From assembly GCA_034440575.1 (NCBI GenBank), contig JAOTOL010001336.1, positions 151,001-215,000 of the forward strand: a stretch of DNA of 64,000 bases, in the 5' to 3' direction. This document shows, piece by piece, positions 43,036 through 55,552 of this stretch. Numbering within the stretch: position 1 is the stretch's first letter; the number at the start of each line of letters is the position of its first letter. Made by a program: the position numbers and the translations under genes. The DNA is from Imbricaverruca yamaguchii. Lineage: Eukaryota > Arthropoda > Thecostraca > Neoverrucidae. The notes beneath the pieces were generated by a model. It was not told where the DNA came from. It saw only the letters and a program-made list of their open reading frames with translations, and did no database searches.

Positions 43036-45596
43036 AGACTCTTCGGCGCTGACGGCGCGGGCGGGAAACTCGGCGGCGAATTTACAGCGTGCCGATACGC
43101 CGATCTCGTTGGCAAGTGAGCGATTATTGGCGCAATGGCTGGGTGGCAGGTCGGCGGCGGCGATTGTGCCGCACACGCGGCAGTTGCGCCGCACAAAGGC
43201 GCGCCGCCAAAGCCGCCGCGCGTCGGCAACGTCTTGATGCGCGCCGGCCGGACGGCACGCGCCGGCTGATGGCGCAGCGTCACGTCACGAGACGGCGCAG
43301 CGTCACGAGATGCCGCCGGCTGGCGCTGGGCGGCGCCACGGGCGGCACGGCCACGACGGCGCGCCGCGGCCGCCGTGCCGGGCCGATTTGTCGGCGCTCG
43401 GTGCGTGTCGCGGCGGATCGGCGAGCGCGGCGGGCGATCACGGCCGGCATGGAGCCGAACAGGTCCGGCTGTGTCCAGCTGCGGGACGCCGACGACGACG
43501 ACGTGACCTCGGTGAAACACGCCGACAGCGAGCCGGACCGACTTCCGGGACGGGTCACGACGGCGGAAGAGCACGGGTAGAGCTTGGGATGCGAAGAGAT
43601 AGGCTCGGGTTGCGTCACGCCCTTGGGTGAGCTTTGGCATCCGCCATGCGGGTGTTCCAGGGAAATATTGAGTTCTGACTGACCACTCTCGCCCCCAGCT
43701 ATGGAGACAGTTTCGGCGCTCGTGTCGGGCCATCGTCGCGCGCCCCACAGTCCGACACTGTTGGACCGCTGTGATCTGCGTCGCGCGCCTCTGATGGATA
43801 AAACACCGGCCGCACGTCCAATCGGCGCGGCGGCGTCGCAAAAAGCGGCGGTTCACACGCATCGATCGGCGGGGGCGGCGCCAAGCCGCCGCCAGCGCGG
43901 AACCGATCGCCACCGACGGACGCCGCCCGACGCTGTCCAGCGCGGCCTAATTGGCGGCTCGGGTCAGAGGTGGGCGGCGCAGAACGACGGGCGCAGCTCG
44001 CCGCCGAGCCGACGTGAGCAGAGCCGGGCCGTCGCCACAACACGACTCGACACCAGGTGACCCAGATGGGCGCCGGCCGTCTCCCGGCGGGCATGGCCGC
44101 GCCCAGACAAGCGTGGCGACAAGACTCCGTATAGGCGGGTTCCGACCGTGAGGTGTGATAAGGATGCGTGGCTTGGCTACCGCTACGATTCCGGCGCCGA
44201 CGGGCCGAGTGCGGGGAGCTCGTCGGTGTTGGCAGCCGCTCCCTTCACTGCTCGCGGATCCGCGTCGGCGCCGGCGCCAGAACGGCTCAGCCGAGACGAA
44301 ATCACCGCCCTACAAATGTTTGCAGCGCGCTCACTTTGTTGGTCATCTCGTCCGTGAGCTGGAGAAATCCCATTCGACCAGGAAGTGGACGGACGAACCC
44401 GCCAGTTAGATGCCTATGCCCAGAGCGCTTGACCCGCTACGCTGCCATCATCGGCAAAAAAAAACGAGGGCCACTTGACAGATAAGGTTCACACGAAAGC
44501 GGTACTTGTGATTCGGGAACACGTCCAAAACAAAGCCGACTACAGAACTACCGTTACGAATGCCGATCTCAGCTAACCATGATGCGATGGCAGCTTATAA
44601 AATCAACTACCGGTTGTGTAAAAACCTTCTACTTTTTACCACCGTAAGCCCCTTCAGCACCCATCAGTTCACATTCCCAATGGCCACTTGGAATTCTCCT
44701 ACTGCTCCAGCCATCATGCACGGTGGCATCCGTAAAGCAGTGATTTTTCAACGTCGACGTAGAAAAGAATAATGCAGCCTAACGCATCCTTCAAAAAGGT
44801 TTCCGTTTGAATTTCAAAATACCTGATCAAACGCTTGGAAGCTGGGTACTGGTTATCTCATGTGTCAAATTTGCTCTTCTCGTCGCCCGGCCTTCCCTTG
44901 TTTAAATTTGTTCTACTTTGTAACAAAGCTTTGGAGATATTAGTTAGGTTTTAACCCCATTAGCTGTGTTCGCTTTGTGTCATGCTGAGCTGTATTTTAA
45001 TGATGGGCGGAATAAACAAGCCGCAAGCTACATTCAGCCTAATCCAGCTGGAATGGCAGACCCAGCAAAAACAGGGACTGAGGGACACTGAAAGAGCATG
45101 CTTTCTGAGCACCATCTCATATTGCACCAAAAAACGGCCTTTGCGGGGCATCCTGGCCATTTGAAAGACTATTAACATAACAAGTGTGTTCACTGTTAGC
45201 TTCGGCAGTTTCTATTGCATCTATTCATACTATTGCAAATCATTTCATTTTTTCACAAACATTCTGCTCAACTGAAAACTACGAGCCGAAGTCTGCCAAT
45301 TTGTCACACTTCTCAAAAGTTACCGCCAACTGCCGAGTACATTTATCTCATCCGCTAGCTGGGATCCGCAAAAACTTCCTAAGCAACAGCTTACAACGTT
45401 TTGCTCTCTGGACATGCAAGGCATGCCAGCTGCAATGGCCGAAGTTTTGTAACTTCTTGCATGTCACCAAAGAGGCTGGAGGATAGACCCTAACCTTAAA
45501 TTTGTGGATATCTAACACGACGCCGGTAATGCTGCATAGAAAGGCTCAACCTAAAAATCCCTCACTCCTCCCTTTGACTAATTGCAAACTTAAGCC

Positions 45597-45598
<2 letters not shown>
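43036..45598. other. CpG-rich island (to about 44410) then unique sequence
   Basis: 43040-44410 is among the most CpG-rich parts of the window, and long overlapping frames on both strands (up to 359 codons, minus) are compositional. From 44410 to 45598 the DNA is AT-balanced with frames of 60 to 105 codons that match nothing I know. Confidence 0.4.

Positions 45599-45640
<42 letters not shown>
45599..45640. repeat. (TA)n microsatellite
   Basis: A short A run is followed by about 17 TA repeats, ending at about 45639. Confidence 0.98.
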
Positions 45641-45644
<4 letters not shown>

Positions 45645-46540
45645 GAAAACTTGTAATGCTGGATGAAAACGCGAAGCAGCCACATGTTCGAAATGGAAGC
45701 TGAAATTGCGGTCACGTTTTTAGAGGTATTGTTTAGCATCTTGATGGATTTTTGTCAATTAAACTATTATGTAAGTTGAGCAACGACGCGATATAAAATC
45801 AGACCTTCGCTACATATTGGTATTTGAGTTACTTCAAAAGGTCTGCTCGTGCAGCTAAAATATCCGTTGCAAGTCTTCACCTCTTCCATTGTTTCCCGGA
45901 GACTCTGAGACTCTGATAACATTTTGCGGCGGCACCTGGACCACGCGAACACACGTTTTCTGATACCGTCACGTGGTAACGCGAGCGGCTGTAGCTTCTC
46001 CACTGACTAATTCATGGCCTATCTGCGTCCGAAACCATTGTAGTTGGCGAGCGACCGCGGCAAAACCACTCACATCTATCATCGGCGTGGCCGGGCGGGA
46101 CGGCACCACGAGCCGACGTGGCCCAGATCCCCGCCAGATCCAGACCGCCGGCCGCATCTCGCCAGCGCCAATCGGCCGCACCAGACATCGGCCGACAGCG
46201 AACCTCGCCGGAAGCCAGCGGATCTCGCCGACTGTCGGCGCATCTCGCTGGAGGCCAGCGGACCTCCGAGAAAGGCGCTGGTGTCTTCCCCGGACTGGGT
46301 GATCTGCATCCCACCGCGTGTGGTTCAGGTCTCGCCGAAGCCGTGCTGGGTCTCGATCAGCTGGGCCGTCCGCCCTGTCATGTGAGTACGTGGTCTGGAG
46401 TTGGAGCAATCGCGCTTCCTCACCGGCGCGACACCCATCGCGTCAGCATGTCATTCGTGGTAAATTGGACTGTCGTGATAGCTTCCGACGCTCTCCGCCG
46501 AAGCTGGAGGACGGCCGCGACGGACTCGACGGACTCGCTC
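45641..46540. other. Unique then CpG-rich sequence
   Basis: No recognised gene. From about 46040 the DNA is CpG-rich. Open frames on both strands lead into the 21-bp array. Confidence 0.4.
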
Positions 46541-46822
46541 TCGCGTCGGCAGGTCACCCCGTCTCGTCGGCAAGTCGCCCTGTCTCGCCAGCAGGTTGCC
46601 CCGTCTTGTCGGCAGGTCACCCCGTCTCGCCAGCAGGTCGCCCCGTCTCGTCGGCAGGTCGCCCCGTCTCGTCGGCAGGTCGCCCTGTCTCGTCGGCAGG
46701 TCACCCTGTCTCGTCGGCAGGTTGCCCGTCACGTCGGCAGGTCACCCCGTCTCGTCGGCAGGTCGCCCCGTCTCGTCGGCAGGTCGCCCCGTCTCGTCGG
46801 CAGGTCACCCCGTCTCGTCGGC
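46541..46822. repeat. 21-bp minisatellite, about 13 copies
   Basis: The unit contains TCGTCGGCAGGTC followed by GCCCCGTC or ACCCCGTC, with a constant 21-bp period. Since 21 is a multiple of 3, plus frames read as 7-residue repeats (SSAGRPV or SRRQVAP type). One 20-bp unit near 46726 shifts phase. The 331-codon plus frame at 46318-47313 runs through it and is not taken as a gene. Confidence 0.96.
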
Positions 46823-48973
46823 CAGGGTGCGTGACGCGACACACACCGCGGCGGCGCCGGCGGCGGTGGCCCCTCGCCGGCGGGACCGACCGGTGGCCGG
46901 TTGGATGCACGCCCGGCCCGGTAATTGGATCGGCGACAGATTTACATAGTTCCGGTCGGCAGATCAGCCGGCCGGCCGGCCGCCGATTAGTATTTGAAGG
47001 CGCGGCGGCGGCGGCGGGCCGCGAGCCGGCTCACCTGCCGACGGCCCGTCACAGCCGGCGCACGTCACGCGCACGTCACGTGACAGCCACCACTCGACCG
47101 CCAGCTGACTTCTCGGGATCAGGAGCAGGATCTGAGCGGCGCGCCGGCCCTTTTGAAGTGGCCCCGGCACGTGGGCCGCACACTGGACGGGAGCAAGCCT
47201 TTAATGTGCTAACGATGCCCAGACTATGCCGCAATTCAATTAACAGAAGTCACTTTTACGCGACGCCATTCGATAGAGATATATCGAGGTTGACTCTTCT
47301 GATTGATCTGTGAAGCGGACCGGGCGTCGATAAAAAATTGATGGCTTGGATAGTCGTTCTGCGTAGTCGAATTTAAACCAATATGGTGATAGGTCTGCTG
47401 AATGAATGGAGCCGGAATATATTTGGATTATATTAATACACGAATAAAGTGAGCATGGATGCCAACTCTTTAAGTGGCATTGTTAATGTCATTTTTGTGT
47501 TTATAGTGCGGATGTTTATTACCAGCAGCGGATCATATATCAACCATCTGTGAACATTTCAAAATATATGACATAGAAGAACTTCGATTTTCGAAAATAA
47601 GAATGAGTCGAAAACTAAGTTAAACAAACCTGCACAATTCCCAATCACCTATTGCATAGCATTGGGAGTCGAGTCCATTTATTACTGTGTGTTTCTAGTT
47701 GAGATAGCTTAATATTACAAATCTAAGTGTCAGTCATCTCTAGACGTTTAGTAACACTCGGTAAGCACCATCGTAAGTTTATAGCAGACACTCTGAAGTG
47801 GCGCGGCCTAGGACGACCCGATGCGAAAATCAATTTGCATATGAATAGCGACGCTCATTGGTTTCACTTCCAGTGTTCATTTGAAGGAGGAGCCACTATA
47901 GCCGGCTTACACTTCACGTGTCAGCATACCACACCGGTGTCTATCTATTCAGCTTGGAAACTGGAGCAGCCACACCCATCCCTGCTCCCTTCATCCCACG
48001 CGAATGCCTGATAGATGGCACAATATCATGCTGATCCTTTCAAAGCCACAGGTAATTACTATTCTCACTCTGGATGCGATGGAAGGCGAGTAAATAATAC
48101 CTGCCTGGTATGAATGAAATATGCGATATTCCCAGATAGAATGTATGGCAATCTGGTTTGCGCCTATATAATCACTAGTAGCTGAGATAAGCTGCACAAA
48201 CAGCTAGCATGAAACATGGCAGCCATTACTGTGCATAATTTCATTGCCTTTGCCCGCCGGGTATTACCGATCACAATGACCAAACATGCATGCATTGTTT
48301 ACTTGCGTCATGCACGGCGCCATTTGTTCTGATGAATGGATGCACTTACAAGCGTTGGTGGGATGGCTTTTCCAGCCTCCAAGCCAAGCGCAGGTTATAA
48401 ATGAACGGCAGGCGTATAAAGCCCTCGTTCAAAACGCTGAACATAGCAGTGCGGAGACACCTGCAGCGGCCATTGCCAATCGAGAATGAGACCAACCGAA
48501 CGGCATGAACAGCCAAATACAGCGAGCGAACCTCAGCGGTCACAACGGCGCCACATTTGAGACCACAGCTCCCGTGTGTTCGGGAGACAAGGCTACTGAA
48601 CTCGGCGGCGACCGAGCGCCACGGCGAGCCCCGGAGGTACCGGTGCGGCGGCCCGAGCGGCACGGGAGCGCGGGGGAAGCGCTCCCCCGCGGGGAGTGCC
48701 CCTGCGCCCGGCCCACGGCGCAATCCCGGTCGCGGCGGCGCAAAACCAATAAACAATCGGCGGCCGGAATCCGCATGATTGGGCGGCCACCGTGATGCTG
48801 CCAGCGCTGCGTGGTAGCGCGTCAGAATTCATAGGTCGCCGCGTGGGTCGGCCGACGACCGTGGCGAGGTCGATGGTCGGCGGTCGGCGGTCGGTCAGGC
48901 GCGGGAGGAGGCCGTGTGCCGACAACGGCCGCCCGCTGGCCTGCCCAGCTTGTCCGCCCACCCGTCCCGCCAG
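46823..48973. other. CpG-rich segment, then AT-rich, then CpG-rich
   Basis: 46823-47200 and 48540-48970 are CpG-rich; 47200-48500 is AT-rich. A minus-strand donor-like GCAG|GTGAGC lies at about 47034. No domain is recognised in any frame. Confidence 0.35.
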
Positions 48974-49015
48974 CCTGTCCGCCTGTCCGCCTGTCCGCCT
49001 GTCCGCCTGTCCGCC
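48974..49015. repeat. 8-bp repeat (CTGTCCGC)n, 5 copies
   Basis: CTGTCCGC is repeated five times in CpG-rich DNA, about 150 bp before the 71-bp array. The same CTGTCCGCC string closes the 71-bp array at about 49868. Confidence 0.95.
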
Positions 49016-49119
49016 GGCCGCTCGTGTCACCTACAGACAGAACAAGTGTCCGCCGGCACCAGTCATTTACGTCTCGTTTGTAAGGTCGGCCCCGCCTCCT
49101 CCGTCACCAGGCCATGTTC

Positions 49120-49876
49120 AGTCCGGTTCGCGTGCCCAGGCGTCTCACCTTCTCCGCCCCCCCCCCCCCGCTCTGTCTGTCCCCTGTTCAGCTCGACTCG
49201 CGTGCCCCGGCGCCCCACCTGCTCCGCTTCTCCGCCCCCCGCTCTGTCTGTCCCCTGTTCAGCTCGACTCGCGTGCCCCGGCGTCCCACCTGCTCCGCTT
49301 TTCCGCCCCCCGCTCTGTCTGTCCCTGTTCAGCTCGACTCGCGTGCCCCGGCGCCCCACCGGCTCCGCTTCTCCGCCCCCCGCTCTGTCTGTCCCCTGTT
49401 CAGCTCGACTCGCGTGCCCCGGCGTCCCACCTGCTCCGCTTTTCCGCCCCCCCGCTCTGTCTGTCCCCTGTTCAGCTCGACTCGCGTGCCCCGGCCCCAC
49501 CCGCTCTCCGCCCCCCGCTCTGTCTGTCCCCTGTTCAGCTCGACTCGCGGCCCCGGCGCCCCACCGGCTCCGCTTCTCCGCCCCCCCCGCTCTGTCTGTC
49601 CCCTGTTCAGCTCGACTCGCGTGCCCCGGCGCCCCACCTGCTCCGCTTCTCCCCCCCCCCGCTCTGTCTGTCCCCTGTTCAGCTCGACTCGCGTGCCCCG
49701 GCGCCCCACCGGCTCCGCTTCTCCGCCCCCCGCTCTGTCTGTCCCCTGTTCAGCTCGACTCGCGTGCCCCGGCGCCCCACCTGCTCCGCTTCTCCGCCCC
49801 CCCGCTCTGTCTGTCCCCTGTTCAGCTCGACTCGCGTGCCCCGGCGCCCCACCTGCTCCGCTTCTCCGCCTGTCCG
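49120..49876. repeat. 71-bp C-rich minisatellite, about 11 copies
   Basis: CTCTGTCTGTCCCCTG recurs at 49171, 49242, 49313, 49383, 49455, 49518, 49590, 49662, 49733 and 49805. Units contain TTCAGCTCGACTCGCGTGCC and CTCCGCTTCTCCG, then a C run of 5 to 12. Spacing changes of one base come mainly from the C run; one unit is 8 bp short (about 49490-49510). The array is stop-free in three plus frames, giving frames up to 385 codons, not taken as genes. Confidence 0.97.
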
Positions 49877-51934
49877 CCGAACCAGCTACTCACGCGCCCC
49901 GAACGAGGACCACTGAGAGGCGGCGGATCGTCCCTCCGTTTGCCACTGGCTCCCCGGCAACCAGCGGTGAATTGGCGCAAAAAGGTGCGTTCCGAGGCGG
50001 CGGCCTGCTCTTCACACCAGGTAATGGCTATCGACGGAACACCGCCGGTTACCGCCGATGGCTGTCAATGATGAATAGGTGGTTACTAAAGGCTACCGAT
50101 GTGGACTGGGGTAGTCATGGGAGTCGTGGGCGCGAACACAGATAACTCCTTTTCGCTGGCTTGGGATGCTGGATATCATCACATCTAGTGTCTCTTCCAG
50201 CGAAGACTGGAGACGCACAACCTGGAGTCTCCTTGGCCACTTACTTGAGCCTATACTGACCCTATATTGACCCCAGTGCAACCCTACGTTCAGTTGAGTG
50301 CAGCTAAATGCGTCAAAACCCGAATCAAACACTGATTGTACCGGCTCTCTCGGTTTCCAAACATTGCAGCGCAGCGACACGGCGAAAATTCAGTGATCTA
50401 TGTGCGCTGGTGTAAATTGCGGCTACATGTCCTCGGTTTCCGTTGGGATATGACCAAAGCGGTTCAAGTCAATTAGTTCCTGGTTTGGGGGCGGGATGCT
50501 ATGCTGCTACATCACTGTATTCATGTTTGGTTCCTGGGGTTATGTGTTTCTTTGGTGACAAGGAGAACATATGACATAAAACATAGCCGACAGAGGCTAC
50601 GCGAGATGCCTCGGTCCTCTCTAAAACAGTTTGGGGCGTATTCCCTTTCAGAATAGACAACCGGACTTTGGAAAAACCAGCTGGGCATCATCAGATGCGG
50701 CCTGTACAGCTTCATAAATCGCCCATAGCCCCCCACATCACACCCATAACTCGCCCAAAGGAAGTCAATAACTCGCTCAGCCTCACAGTCCCCACCGCAC
50801 ATCAGCCTCCGCAGCTCAAGTACTCATTAGCAATATCTTAAGTGCTGCCATCTTAAATGGGTGCATACTACCTAACTCAGATTCCGATAAGCGCCATGCC
50901 AATGCCCACAGATTTGGACAATCTAACTCAGAAGCAAACAGGCAAGAGGGGTCAAAAAGATCAAGTCCACTCAATTTTAGCACAGCCATGCGATGCTTGC
51001 CGCCCAGACAGACATTGTGTTAGTCACACAATCTCCGAGTTCTTGAGAAGAGGGCGGAAGGGTGGATGGATCGCCTATGTTGTTCCCTTTGGCCTGTCGT
51101 TGGCTGTCCAGTCTGGCAGCACATGATTCAGCTTCTTTCATTCACCCAGAAACATCCGTCTACAGAGACAAACATGACGTTTATCCGATGTGGAGCTACA
51201 CGGTATGTGAGCCGTATGAACTCAGCCATCCTTTGTACAGCTCGGACACCCCGTGAACGCCATCATGCTCCCATTTTAGTCGAGCGTCCTGTGGGCACCC
51301 GCCTCTTCGACATGCAGTACATACACTTGCATAGACCCTAGTCGCGCATGCACACAGGAAAACCTGCATCCGGTCAGAAGCCGCTTGGCAACCCAGGGTG
51401 CTTGCAGGGGGGACTGAAGGGTAAGTGTGGTGTGGTGGTGGTGGCGGGGGGGGGGCAGCGACCTGCAGTCACGTGCAGCCGCCGTCCGGCCGCCCGCCGA
51501 GGGGATGGCAGTTATACGCGGCGCTCAACAGGAGACGCGGTCGGCAATTTATCGTCTTCCATGTTCATTATTGGTGGCTCCTAAATCAGCGGCGAACAAA
51601 GCGCGTGCAAGACGGGCAGGGGCCGGCGGCCGGCCGCGAGTGGTCGGCACCGCCTGGCGTGAAGAGCGCGGCCCACGGCCGCCGCTGTTAAACACGTTTA
51701 TTGCCCGTTCGGACGGGCCGCTTTACAAAATGGTCTGTATGCGACTCGCTGGGTGGCAGTCGACGCGGTGCGGAGAAAGCCGACCCGACAGCCAACATCA
51801 CACACACAAATAGAGTCGCCGCGCGGGCCGCGTGCGGCGCCGTGTCGAGCGCGACACCACTCTCGTCGTCACGAACAGTCGACACAGGTCGGCCATCGTT
51901 CGGCCGCAATGGCCGCCGATCTGTCGGTGTCGCC
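49877..51934. other. Mixed sequence, no assignable gene
   Basis: The minus frame 50521-50802 begins with a true ATG and encodes 93 residues of ordinary composition with several Cys and aromatic residues; no family is recognised. A plus frame from ATG 51348 reaches an AAGG|GTAAGTGTG donor-like site at 51420-51421. 51440-51930 is CpG-rich. Confidence 0.35.
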
Positions 51935-53125
51935 GCAGTCGCTGCCGAGGTGGGAAGTGATGGATCACGGCGGGGGTCGCACCTCTGAATGTGTCACAAC
52001 CCTAGTCACCGTCCACCGTGGTGCCGAGGTGGGAAGTGATGGATCACGGTCGGGGTCGAACCTCTGAATGTGTCACAACCTAGCCACCGTCCACCGTGGT
52101 GCCGAGGTGGGAAGTGATGGATCACTGTCGGGCGTCGAACCTCTGAATGTGTCACAACCCTAGTCACCGTCCACCGTGGTGCCGAGGTGGGAAGTGATGG
52201 ATCACGGTCGGGGTCGAACCTCTGAATGTGTACTAGCCACCGTCCACCGTGGTGCCGAGGTGGGAGTGATGGATCACGGTCGGGTGTCGAACCTCTGAAG
52301 TGTCAACCCTAGCCACCGTCCACCGTGGTGCCGAGGTGGGAAGTGATGGATCACGGCGGGGGTCGCCCTCTGAATGTGTCACAACGCTGGACGCCGTTCG
52401 CCACGGTGCCGATATGGAAAGTCATGGATCACTGTCGGGCGTCGAACCTCTGAATGTGTCACAACCCTAGTCACCGTCCACCGTGGTGCCGAGGTGGGAA
52501 GTGATGGATCACGGTCGGGTGTCGAACCTCTGAATGTGTCACAACCCTAGCCACCGTCCACCGTGGTGCCGAGGTGGGAAGTGATGGATCACTGTCGGGC
52601 GTCGAACCTCTGAATGTGTCACAACCCTAGTCACCGTCCACCGTGGTGCCGAGGTGGGAAGTGATGGATCACGGTCGGGGTCGAACCTCTGAATGTGTCA
52701 CAACCCTAGCCACCGTCCACCGTGGTGCCGAGGTGGGAAGTGATGGATCACGGTCGGGTGTCGAACCTCTGAATGTGTCACAACCCTAGCCACCGTCCAC
52801 CGTGGTGCCGAGGTGGGAAGTGATGGATCACGGTCGGGGTCGAACCTCTGAATGTGTCACAACCCTAGCCACCGTCCACCGTGGTGCCGAGGTGGGAAGT
52901 GATGGATCACGGTCGGGGTCGAACCTCTGAATGTGTCACAACCCTAGTCACCGTCCACCGTGGTGCCGAGGTGGGAAGTGATGGATCACGGTCGGGTGTC
53001 GAACCTCTGAATGTGTCACAACCCTAGTCACCGTCCACCGTGGTGCCGAGGTGGGAAGTGATGGATCACGGTCGGGGTCGAACCTCTGAATGTGTCACAA
53101 CCCTAGCCACCGTCCACCGTGGTGC
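51935..53125. repeat. 79-80 bp minisatellite, about 15 copies
   Basis: GTGCCGAGGTGGGAAGTGAT recurs at 52021, 52099, 52179, 52252, 52328, 52406 (diverged), 52486, 52566, 52646, 52725, 52805, 52884, 52963 and 53043. Units end TCACCGTCCACCGTG. Three unit classes differ at GGTCGGGGTC, GGTCGGGTGTC and CTGTCGGGCGTC and are interspersed. The unit contains stop codons, so no long frame crosses the array, unlike most others here. Confidence 0.98.
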
Positions 53126-53636
53126 TCCCGGTCCGGCAACATGATCAGCTGCCAATTTTGTCTTCTTCAGCAGTTAAAGGGACACCCGAGCAAGTACAGC
53201 AGCACAGTGATAAAATGATGCCACGTGATTTTCATTCAGCACAGTGGGCGCGAAAGTACAATGAATCATCCATTCGCTACGCGGATCGTCCGTGCAGCAG
53301 GGAATCCGTCACGCACATACACTTCCACAAGGAAATAACAGTGCTGTATAATGTCATACAATCTCCATAAATGCTCCACTTCATGCGTCGTGTAACTGAA
53401 AATGTTTGCCCGTGCCTTTGTACCACATGGCTTCACCAGAATGCTAGGAAACACGTTCCGCGCATAGCTACAAATAAAACCTGAAAATTATTGCTAGTCG
53501 TACCGATTGTGGACAATAAACATACAATCAATAGGTCTATCGAAATGTGAGACGGTATAGATGTATAGCTGCATACTGACGTTCGCCCGGTGACTCTGAG
53601 AGGTGGCGGTCAGAAGCGCACAGACAGCGTCCCACA
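53126..53636. other. Unique spacer between two arrays
   Basis: About 510 bp of ordinary composition separate the 80-bp and the 38-bp arrays. An 83-codon plus frame (53119-53370) has no recognised motif. Confidence 0.45.
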
Positions 53637-54998
53637 TGGACGGGAGGGGACAGAACACAGGGAGTGGTGGGTAATGGACGGGAGGGGACAGAACACAGGG
53701 AGTGGTGGGTAATGGACGGGAGGGGACAGAACACAGGGAGTGGTGGGTACTGGACGGGAGGGGACAGAACACAGGGAGTGGTGGGTACTGGACGGGAGGG
53801 GACAGAACACAGGGAGTGGTGGGTACTGGACGGGAGGGGACAGAACACAGGGAGTGGTGGGCACTGGACGGGAGGGGACAGAACACAGGGAGTGGTGGGT
53901 ACTGGACGGGGGAGACAGAACACAGGGAGTGGTGGGTACTGGACGGGAGGGGACAGAACACAGGGAGTGGTGGGTAATGGACGGGGGAGGAGACAGAACA
54001 CAGGGAGTGGTGGGTACTGGACGGGGAGGGGACAGAACACAGGGAGTGGTGGGTACTGGACGGGAGGGGACAGAACACAGGGAGTGGTGGGTACTGGACG
54101 GGAGGGGACAGAACACAGGGAGTGGTGGGTACTGGACGGGGGGAGACAGAACACAGGGAGTGGTGGGTACTGGACGGGGGGGACAGAACACAGGGAGTGG
54201 TGGGTAATGGATGGTGGGACGGGAGGGACAGAACACAGGGAGTGGTGGGTACTGGAGGGAGGGGAGGGGACAGAACACAGGGAGTGGTGGGTACTGGACG
54301 GGGAGGGGACAGAACACAGGGAGTGGTGGGTACTGGACGGGAGGGGACAGAACACAGGGAGTGGTGGGTACTGGACGGGGAGGGACAGAACACAGGGAGT
54401 GGTGGGTACTGGACGGGAGGGGACAGAACACAGGGAGTGGTGGGTACTGGACGGGAGGGGACAGAACACAGGGAGTGGTGGGTACTGGACGGGGGAGACA
54501 GAACACAGGGAGTGGTGGGTACTGGACGGGAGGGGACAGAACACAGGGAGTGGTGGGTAATGGACGGGGGGGGACAGAACACAGGGGAGGGAGTGGTGGG
54601 TACTGGACGGGGAGGGGACAGAACACAGGGAGTGGTGGGCACTGGACGGGAGGGGACAGAACACAGGGAGTGGTGGGTACTGGACGGGGGGGACAGAAAA
54701 CAGGGAGTGGTGGGTACTGGACGGGAGGGGACAGAACACAGGGAGTGGTGGGTAATGGACGGGAGGGGACAGAACACAGGGAGTGGTCGGTACTGGACGG
54801 GGGAGGGGACAGAACACAGGGAGTGGTGGGTACTGGACGGGAGGGGACAGAAAACAGGGAGTGGTGGGTACTGGACGGGAGGGGACAGAACACAGGGAGT
54901 GGTGGGTAATGGACGGGAGGAGACAGAACACAGGGAGTGGTGGGTACTGGACGGGAGGGGACAGAACACAGGGAGTGGTGGGTACTGGATGGTCGGGA
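53637..54998. repeat. 38-bp G-rich minisatellite, about 35 copies
   Basis: Units contain GACAGAACACAGGGAGTGGT then GGGTACTGGACGGGAGGG, with GACAGAACACAGG spaced 38 bp over most of the array and small length changes confined to the G runs. Sequence identity is very high. All six frames are stop-free, which gives minus frames of 522, 524 and 427 codons made of STHHSLCSVPSRP-like and PVPTTPCVLSPP-like repeats. These are not taken as genes. Confidence 0.99.
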
Positions 54999-55512
54999 AC
55001 AGACTCCCGGGTGCCAGTTCGGATGCTGACCGTCTCGACCTGTACAATAGCCGATACATCACTCACTAAGCGGTACCGCTGGGTCACTGGTCCGCCATCC
55101 AAACAACACATTCAAGTTGGTTCGACCCACCAAACAACATTCGGTCGGTGGTTCCAGACTGCCGAGCGGACCTCCAAGACACATCAAGCGAGGTGATGAT
55201 CACCGCGCCAGTACGACCGACCGCCACTCCCAACCAGCTGACGCGAGACGGCGAGTGCGAACAGCCGACACAAATCGCCGCCGAATCAATCGCGCAAGTT
55301 CAGATGCAGCTGCAAATCAGATGTCGTGGCATTTGTAATCGGCGCGTAAAGGATGACTACTGTCGGGCTGCACCACGGCCGGCCGCAAATTACCCGGCGG
55401 CCTCCAACGCAGCGGCGTGCAGAGAAGCCGCTGAGATGGGCGTTCAGCGATCGGCTCTGACGCGTGAATTGGGGCTTTGAAACGCTCACTGACGCAGCTG
55501 TCGCTTCGGCGA
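54999..55512. other. Mixed to CpG-rich sequence
   Basis: No recognised gene. Overlapping open frames (for example plus 55148-55480, 110 codons) have no known motif. Confidence 0.4.
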
Positions 55513-55549
55513 TTTAAATAGCCCGGCAAAACGTGCCCACCCTTCACTG
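55513..55549 (+). promoter_or_regulatory. Candidate TATA-Inr core promoter
   Basis: TTTAAATA at 55513-55520 lies 33 bp before the A (55546) of TTCACTG, an initiator-like sequence. That is the usual spacing of a TATA box and initiator. The next ATG (55553) would give a leader of only a few nucleotides. The motifs are visible; use as a promoter is inferred. Confidence 0.25.
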
Positions 55550-55552
55550 AAT

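Noticed and set aside
48792..50145. Three overlapping Pro/Ser-rich plus frames of 343-385 codons
   Set aside because: They are products of the 71-bp C-rich array; all three phases are open and indels in C runs shift frame.
53494..55111. Minus-strand frames of 522, 524 and 427 codons
   Set aside because: All three phases are open together across the 38-bp array; only stop-free repeat units are being read.
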